Below are positions 12,401 through 21,390 of a stretch of DNA of 64,000 bases, piece by piece. Position 1 is the first letter of the stretch. Each line of letters opens with the position of its first letter. The DNA comes from Ophthalmolycus amberensis (taxonomy: Eukaryota; Chordata; Actinopteri; Perciformes; Zoarcidae). Made by a program: the position numbers and the translations under genes. The stretch covers positions 388,814 to 452,813 of the forward strand of contig JAFEUB010001192.1 in the NCBI GenBank assembly GCA_024529925.1. The letters are read 5' to 3'. The notes under the pieces are model-generated. The model saw only the letters and a list, made by a program, of their open reading frames with translations, had not been told where the DNA came from and ran no database searches.

Positions 12401-13954
12401 GTATGAGGTGTTTGTACTGCTCTATACACCCGCAGCGGTGAATAATGTGTCCTTTTTGTGTCATCTCTTCCATTTACACCTCTCGCATTCCTCATCTTTC
12501 TTTTATTTTTCTTATTTTATTTTTTTTAAATATTTTTTATTGAAAGACACGAGACAATATTAAGACAATACATAGACATAACAACAAGAGGATGACAAGA
12601 ACAGTGGGATAAAAGCCAGCAAATATCATATAGTCAGTGTGTGTGTATGTGTGCGTGTGTGTCTGACAATGTCCTTGAGCCTTTTGAGATGGAGGAAAAA
12701 AATAAATATATATAATAATAATAATTAAAAAACCAAACCAAAAAAAATGAAAAAATGAAAAACAGGTAAGTATGTGTGCATATGGATGTTCATGTATGCA
12801 TGTACGTGGGTTTCAATTGGTTGTCCGGCAAGAAAAACAAAACAGAAATCAACAATAGTAAAAAAATACACACAAAAAAATATATATATATACCGGTATA
12901 TATATACTATACATATTTCAATATTAATAGAATGGGTGGTGTCACGTTTGCAGAAACATAGTAAGGGATGACCAGGTGGAATGGTGTTCTGTTGTATTGT
13001 ATATGATGGATGAGGTTAGATTTTCCATTGAAATATATTCTATCATTAAGTTTCTCCAGTGTGCGATGTGTGTATTATTCCTTGATTTCCAGTTCATGAG
13101 GATAGTTTTCTTCCTCATCTTTCAACAGCTGGCTTTGTACGTGCTGTCATTCCTGGAGCCGAAGGACCTCCTTCAAGCAGCCCAGACGTGTCGCTACTGG
13201 CGCATCCTGGCGGAGGACAACCTGCTGTGGCGGGAGAAATGCAGGGAAGAAGGTGAGCCTTAAGTCTTTGCAACAGATGCGGAGAGAAAACATGCAGTCA
13301 CACAGCGGGGAGCAGTCTGGAGCTACAGCTGTGGGCAATGCTGTGCTTCAAGCTGCGGCTGTACCCGTTTTTAGAATAAACATTTAGAGGACAAAAACGT
13401 GAGTCTTAATCCGATCTGCTTCCATCTCTGTCTCCTCACAGGCATCGATGAGCCTCTGCCCCTCAAGAAGAGGAAAATCGTCAAGCCCGGCTTCACTCAC
13501 AGCCCCTGGAAGAGTGCCTACATCAGGCAGCACAGAATAGACACCAACTGGAGGAGAGGGGACCTCAAATCACCCAAGGTAGCTGTGCCTTCAAACTTCA
13601 ATTCCCCAGCGGGCGGATGATCTCATAGACCTGATGTGAAATGGCTTTGAGTCTCAGAAAGTTGATGGGAAGTTAGTGAGAGGTCAGGTCTCCACAGTAT
13701 TCTTGTTGAATAATAATTAAGCTGCAGCACAGGATGATCTTACTGTCCTTTAATGTAAAGACTATTTGTCTTTTTGCCCGTTCAGAAGTTTCCCGTAAAG
13801 CACGAGCAGCATGAGCAGCTGATCCTTAATGGGCCTTGTATACTTTGGCTCATTTTGAAACAGCTGCGGGTCGTTTTAGTCCGCCGCCGATGCTCTTCAT
13901 AATCCTTTGCATATGCAGTGTGCTGAGCTAGCAGTCCTGTGACCCAGTATCACT

Positions 13955-13993
<39 letters not shown>

Positions 13994-16900
13994 CTTAGAG
14001 AGCCGTGTACACCTGCAGCACTTGGTGACATTTTCCTCTTATCTCCCCTTTGGTGTACAAGGCACCAGAGACGCCTCGTTGTCGGCCTCAGTTCTTGCCG
14101 TGTCGTTCTGCATCCATCCCGCCGTCGCTGTCCTCATTGCGTCTCTCTTGATCTGTCTCATCTGAAGGTGCTGAAAGGTCACGACGACCACGTGATCACC
14201 TGCCTCCAGTTTTGTGGCAACCGCATTGTCAGCGGCTCTGACGACAACACGCTCAAGGTCTGGTCGGCCATCACAGGAAAGGTATGGGTTAACTGCTTTT
14301 TCCATTTCCTGTTTCCCCCTTTTATCTTAATGGCTTCCCTTTCTCCTGCACTGTTGTGAGACGCTAATGGACTGTAGGCAAGTTCAAGATGAATTCACTT
14401 CATTGATCTTTCCGACTTGTTCATTGGGAAGTGGATGAGACATCTAAATTATTGAAAACATGAAAACTTTGCTCCCTGTACCATCAACATAGTTAATAAT
14501 TAGCCCCATCCGGTGACAATAACCTCCATTCTGTCTATTCTCTCCTCTTACATTTTGCGGTTTTGCTGACTTGTTACACAGCACTTGTCTGCAAGAGCTG
14601 TTAGTAGCTGAGGCTGATAGCTGAGGCTGGTGCAGCTACACAGGCCTTGGCTGCAGCTTTACGCTGCTGTGTATGAAAAAGAAAAGCAGTGGTTGTACGG
14701 TGGTGTGGGAGAGCGGTTCACAGATTGTTGTGAACCGCAGGTCTCTCGTGCCTCGGTGTTGGACGCCATTTTTGATTTTGTCTAAAAATAATATCCTCCG
14801 TAAACTGTTGTTGGATATTCCTCTTTTCCACTCTATTCCTTTCACTTTTACTCGGCGAGTAATTGAGACTGTGAGCTGTGAACACAAATACATTCATAGA
14901 AAAGTTGATATTCTGCATGATCACACTGCAGTAGGTCTGTCTTTGGGTTGTACACAATACACCACAGAGTTTGCGTTTCACTGCTTTAAAGACTCCAAAC
15001 AAATAGTAAAGTTGGCTTTCAGCCTACTGGTGATTACGCTCGTCTCAGCATTTGCTGATCCGGACAGATCTCGCCACGGTCATCCGATAGGCGCGGAGCA
15101 CGATTTGGCTCTCCTTCACCCAAAGACATCTGGATGACGGGTCGTTGAGTTACAGCTGCAGCGGATCCAACGTTGGTGGTGGAAGTCTGCGATGAGTCAC
15201 ATCGCCAGCGGGCTCTGAGTGCTTTTTGTGAAACCTCCCTGCATTCAGACCGACGTCACAGCCAACACAAGCGCACTGTCTGCGGTTTCGACAACGCTAA
15301 TCCGCCTACGGTTTGTTTACATTAGTCATGAAGAAGCGATGAGCCCAAATCCGTTTCTGTTTGGGTGATGTGTTCAGAACACAAACCCCTCTGTGGGATT
15401 TCATCTCTTTGCTTCCTTGGCTCTCGACACAAGAGAGAGAATCTCACCGCAGACCAATGGCCAATTAAGCCTCGTCAACCATTTCGGATGAAGAGTCTGT
15501 CGAAGCCAGTAAAACGGTAAAGTAAAGACACAATGGGATTACCAGCACTTGCATTTGTTTTTGCTCCTCTGTCAACATTCTTTATAGTCCTCTGCCAGCG
15601 ACTTGAGGACTTGATTGCTGCGTTTTCTTGAGATGCCGGCCTGTAAAGTGGCTATCGGAGATCTCAAGGTGTTGAGTAACAAGACGGTTTGCGACGGCCC
15701 TTAGCTCCCAATCCGCCTGCCAATATCCATTCCTCTTGTCCTTCATAAAGCAAATAATATCTATTCCATAATCTTCCTTTTAAAAGTGATGTTTGCCCGT
15801 GATGAGCCTTTTACCTCTCGCATGAACCCTCCAACTTCAGAGAAAGCTCAGCGTAACCTTCCACAGCTCAGCCGCTAACACCAGTGCTTCAGTCTTACTC
15901 AGAATTGGATCAATGAGAGATAGCAGCACGATACTCAACGGAGATGAAGAACTCCGATGTTAGTTTTTAAAAGTTCTCCTTTTGAAATGAGATGTTTTCC
16001 GTCACCACAAAAAAACGTAGTCTCTCCGATACGAGTTGATGAGCGACGGATTACAAGAGTAAATTGGCTCATTCTCTCCGAGCTCAGCGGCTTCTGTGTG
16101 TCTTCTTCAGATGAGAGATTTGAACTGCGGCTTTCACTGCAGGTAGAGGATTTAAATTGAGGGTACAGAGAAAGAAATTGGTCATAGAAATAGACAAAGA
16201 TGTGCCAGAGGTAGAGCAGCGTTAACACTTCTCCTCTGCCACTTTTGCTGCTATTCGGCAGAAACCTTTTGTTCAATTTGGAACCATCAAAAAAGATTCC
16301 CCCTGTGATGGGACACTGTGGGGTGGATCAAGTGGTGCTACATCACTTTGACGGCGTCCGAATGTTATGCGTCTCCCCTCCCAGCATCCTCTTCACATAT
16401 CTAAATGGTGCATACGTTATGATGCTGGACAGATGTTACTATCGGTTGTTTAATGAATCCGTCCAATATCCTGTTCTTCTGTTAAAGTGTCGCATCATAT
16501 TGACAGGTTTGTTTGCATGGACGTGGCTTCATTTTGATGTATATTTCCATAAATACTCATCAGTGCAGGCTTGCCATTTCCCCAAGATAATGTTCATCGC
16601 TGTTTTGTCTTTGCTGCCAGTTTAGTCGTGCCCTGGATTTATCTTGTTGTATAAAACACCGTGAACTGAACTCTTGCTGTGAGGCAATCCCGGGTTATTA
16701 TTCAGGCTCTTCACATGTAAATGCCTCCACACCTCTGGAAGCACTGGGACGTTGCTTAGCGATCAGGTAAGACAGCGGGGATTTGATTGTGGTTGGAAGT
16801 ATTGCATCAGAGATTTAACAAACACCAGAGTGTGAGATTAAATAAGATTTAAGGTCTGTAGGGGTTTTGCTGCCTGAAGGCTTCCTGTCTTTACCTGATG

Positions 16901-19900
16901 GACCTTTGTCTCTGCGCGTCCTCCGGCGTCGGTGAAAGATGTCAATCTTCCGCGCACAGACAGCCGCACACATCTCATCGCTTCAAAGGTGGCGGCCTGG
17001 TGCTCAACAGAGCAGCGCATGTCCTTGGCGGTGCCTGTCAGCAGCAGTCTCAGCTGTCAGGCCGATGTCAGATGGCAGACCCAGGGAGAGGTGTCCTCTG
17101 CCAGATGCCCAGTTTAACTTCTCCTCTTCCTTAACTGGCAGATATGAGAGATCGCTTTTTGAGCTTTTATTGTTAAGATAAATTATGGTAATTAAGGGCA
17201 TCTAGCATTAATGCAACAGAGGCTTTGTATTGTGTCTCCATGATAAAGCCTTTTGGAGGAAAATCAGCGTATCTGTGCATATGAGACAAGACAACAGTCT
17301 GCCAGTATCGTACCCATCCATAGCCCTCCACCAGCTGAGACCATGGTCAGTTGTATCTGTTCAGGGGAAAGCATGCATGGTGGATCAGTTGACTGAAGTG
17401 ACTCAACAGAAAGTTACTTTACTCATTACTTCTATCCATCAGGATGCCACGAAGTACATGTTACCGAGGGCCACTGACCAGAGAGAGCAAAGCTGAAATT
17501 TGGGGCTATTATAGTGGGTATTATTGGTTCAAGTGTTTGTTAGTTTAGCTGTTCGGGTATTTCAACATTTACATAGCATGTGTGGTCACCATAGATGCTG
17601 CTGTTGTTGAAACTTTATATTTTCATCATGCAGTGTGAGTCTGTAATGTGATTTCTTGACCTGAGGTAGTTTTATTTTAACCTTTTGCAAATCATTGGCT
17701 CCATCAGCTTTATCCCTCTCTTATCCCTTGTTTTCTGATATTTCCTGCTAGGGTAAAGAATGTGGCTTCTTCAATACAAAGAGAAAGCTACAGTACGTAA
17801 CCAGTCGTACATGGTCGAGAGCTCTGTGGCTGGCTGCTACACTGGACTCCCACAGTTCTTTCTTTAAATGTATGAAAACATCATGCAACTGTTAAGCACA
17901 GTATAAAAGGTTCATTAAAAGAATGCACGTCTTCTTTCACTCTCAGGGACGTCATCTTATGTTTGTTTCATAGACCGATAAAGACGCTTAAGCCCTCCAT
18001 TTCAGGTGCTCTGTTCCCACGCAGTGTGTGAGTACGCTCTACTCACACTGGGATTCTTGTTTTGGAACCCCGACCACTGGCTTCGATTCACGAGGAAGAT
18101 CTTTCATCCTTGAGAGTATGATTACAATAAACTGCAGGCCTGTGGTTGGGTATTACAGAAGACAAGCAAATATTTATCACAAATGTGGATTAAGATGCAT
18201 GCTGGCCAACGGTGCTGTAAATAATCCTAATAATTTACCACTATATGCCCAAAGAAAATGCAGAATAAATTGTAGTTTAGCCAGATGTTAGACAGCTGTA
18301 TTATTCATTTCACTGCGGTATAAAGCTCAGAAAACGGACCGTGGTGATAAAACACGAGACTTTTAACACTGTAGTGAGGTTGATTGTCAGGTCATGCCAC
18401 ATTGGCCCACATTTAATGAAGTGATTCTCTTTATCACGCAACAGAGAGGGCGAAGACGGGCTGCAACGTCTTCTGCAATAAAACCTCTCGCCTCTCCTGC
18501 TCAGCGGCTTATCAGCAGCATTCAGGGGGGGGGGGGGGGGGGTGTTGTCACATGTTGAAGACTTCGTAGACACGCTCCACTCTGAACTTGACACGACCAC
18601 AGCGCTCGCCACCGACCTCGTCCACAGCTCGCTCCTTTCCCCCAAATCATTTTCATTTAAAGCATTTAGGGTAATTAAATCGAGGGGCAAATTAGAAACT
18701 GTGGAGACACAAATTCAATTGATCAGAAAGATTTCCATCACCGCTTTAATCAATAGCTAATCTACCATCCCTAATGAGGATGAATGGGTGCGTTTTTTTA
18801 ATTGAAGACAGTTGTAAAAACCTTTTGTGAAAAAGAGAGCGAATCGTCTGCTTTTCCAACAGATAAGTAAAAGCAATTAAAGATGCTCGGAGAGAGATTT
18901 TGTCCAGCCGCAGGTATTCAACGACTGGCTTCTTCTCTCCCTGAAAAGGTCACATACATTTCATTTTCCTTGTCTTTTTCCCCCCCTGAAGGCAGTAGGA
19001 GGTCACTTTGGGGAAATGCGCAAATGTGATTGTACCCACTCAAATGTGATGTACAGTATATGAATGAAACCAACCTGGATGTCTTTGAAACTGACTTTTC
19101 TCTGATCCGACGTCTGCAGTAGCTGTGAGAAATATACTGATCGAGACCTCCTCTTCTTCTGCGATCTTTTCAGTGTCTGCGCACGTTGGTGGGCCACACA
19201 GGGGGCGTGTGGTCATCCCAGATGCGAGACAACATCATAATCAGCGGCTCCACTGATCGCACACTCAAGGTCTGGAACGCAGAGACAGGCGAATGTATCC
19301 ACACCCTCTATGGGCATACCTCAACAGTGCGCTGCATGCACCTACATGAGAAAAGGTATGGGGCAGATTTCACTAATACATATGGAGCTGAAAGAGTAAA
19401 TGTATTAATTGATGATCAACAGAATATTAATCTGTCTAGGGTTTTTATCTTTGGGCTTTGTTCTGTTGGTTATACAGAACTTACAGCTTCAGTCTGATGG
19501 CTATTATTCACTTTGCTTTATGACAAACATCTGTTAATTGAGGACATAATGGGCAGAGAGAAATTAAAATAATTAATAGCATCCCTAAATAAAAGATTAA
19601 CATGTTAATTAGTGAGCTTTACAAATAACTTTGTTGCTAACCGGCACACACATCGATAGGTTTATTTGTAAAAATCCTTTCTCTTCAAGAAATAGTAAAG
19701 TAGGGATACGAGAGGGATATTGATTGGTCTGTATGTTGAATATCAAGTTGTTCCCAGCAGATGTTAGCTTAGCTTAGCATAGAAACCGGAAGCCGGGGGA
19801 GACGGCTAGACTGGCTCTGTCCAAAGGTAATAAAATCCGCTGACCAGCACCACATAACATTTTATATCTTGTTTTGTTGAAAACAAATAAGCACATGGAC

Positions 19901-21352
19901 TATCCCTTTAATGTGCCCATGTGCTCTGTTATTATTAGAATCATAACGCCCGACTTCACAGCGATGCCACCAAGCAAAAAGAGCATCTCTGCAACATTGT
20001 AAGAGGACAGTATCGCTATGAAAGTGAGCATGTGGTCTCTGAGAGATTAAATAGACCCTGTGAGCCGTCCTAAGTGAACTGCTGCTCACTCATTCACTTA
20101 GTGTTACACTCCGGAGACTCAAAGTGCTCTCTTCGCCTTAGGGCCCACCAAGGTTTTTGTGTATAGCATTTGATTACTCACTCGGTGGAAATGCTGCAGG
20201 CAGACGGTGATTTCCATCCATGTAGTGCCGTGAGGCCTTTTACAAGCAGAGTATGTAATGTGTGTATTTACTGCATGTTGTTGTTTTTTTTTTTTTAATA
20301 TAATTTAAATAATAACGAATGATATCCGCGGTACAAACTGTTTTCACTGTAATAATCTGGAAAAATATCAAACTTGAGTAAAGATTTCAAAGGAGTGAAA
20401 GAAAATGTTCACACCGGTCCCATTATCCTGTCAATGCACTTTGATTCACTGTATGAATCACAGTGTCGAGTATTGAATTCAATCTGACTGAATCTGTTAC
20501 GCATGTGGGAGACGTCACTCAGGTGGGAAGGTGAAGCTCAATATTAAGACTTCACAACAGTTTCACTTAGTTGCTGCATCCAGACTCTTTACAGTCAACG
20601 GCCTCTTAAAGCGCCGTGTTTTCCCAGGTGTGTGTGACTCGTCGTGTCTCTCTGGTTTTCTCTCAGGGTGGTCAGTGGCTCTCGCGACGCCACGCTGCGC
20701 GTCTGGGACATTGAGACGGGTCAGTGTTTACACGTCCTCATGGGCCACGTGGCGGCCGTGCGCTGCGTCCAGTACGACGGGCGGCGGGTGGTCAGCGGTG
20801 CCTACGACTTCATGGTGAAAGTGTGGGACCCCGAGACGGAGACCTGCCTCCACACGCTGCAGGGCCACACCAACAGGGTGTACTCGTTACAGGTGAGCAG
20901 CTTCAGACGCGCATTCAGCGTGTTGTTTTTCTCCATTTGTACATCAAATGCACACATATATATTTCAGGCTGGACCTGCACAATCTGCATTAGGAAATAC
21001 AGACAGCTATTCATGAATCCAGTTTGTACTTTTAAGTCCTTTCTGAGGTCTTAAAAAGTAGCTGGTTGAATTGAAATTATATCTTTGGATTAAAAGGGGT
21101 TGCACCATTAAAAGTTAATTGTATCTAGTTCAGACTGTAAAATATTGAACCACCAAAGCAATCGATTTTGTCAGTTGGTTCAGTTGGTAACAGTTAGATG
21201 TGGCAGTCACGGAGTGAAAATATGTCTTCTCCTTGTAAGGTTGTTGTTTTGTCAATGTGGCACACAAACAAGTCCATGTAATGTGATTGCACTAACGTTT
21301 TTATCTGTCTTGCTCATTTTTATCTACTGTTTTTAAATGTTTAATGTAGCCT

Positions 21353-21390
<38 letters not shown>

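Larger units (their letters stand above)
12501..13110 (-). mobile_element. 5'-truncated L1-type LINE, antisense to fbxw7, in the exon 5 acceptor region
   Basis: On the minus strand this reads as the last ~56 codons of an L1 ORF2 (ILMNWKS, then HWRNLMIEYISMENLT, ending FLQT and a stop at 12942-12944). A ~400-bp 3' UTR follows, then a TTCAATAAAAAATATTT tail signal and an A-rich tail at 12501-12530. The tail abuts one copy of TTCCTCATCTTTC and the truncated 5' end abuts the other, the expected product of target-primed reverse transcription. It is 610 bp long and cannot move on its own. The ORF2 match is from memory of the family's C-terminus; the structural evidence stands alone. Confidence 0.9.
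10740..13128 (+). other. fbxw7 intron 4
   Basis: 2.4 kb, of which the last 640 bp are an antisense L1 plus its duplicated target site. A short piece near 11763-11825 resembles the dispersed AATCGATTAAT-type fish repeat seen at 147-375. The remainder is unremarkable. Confidence 0.85.
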
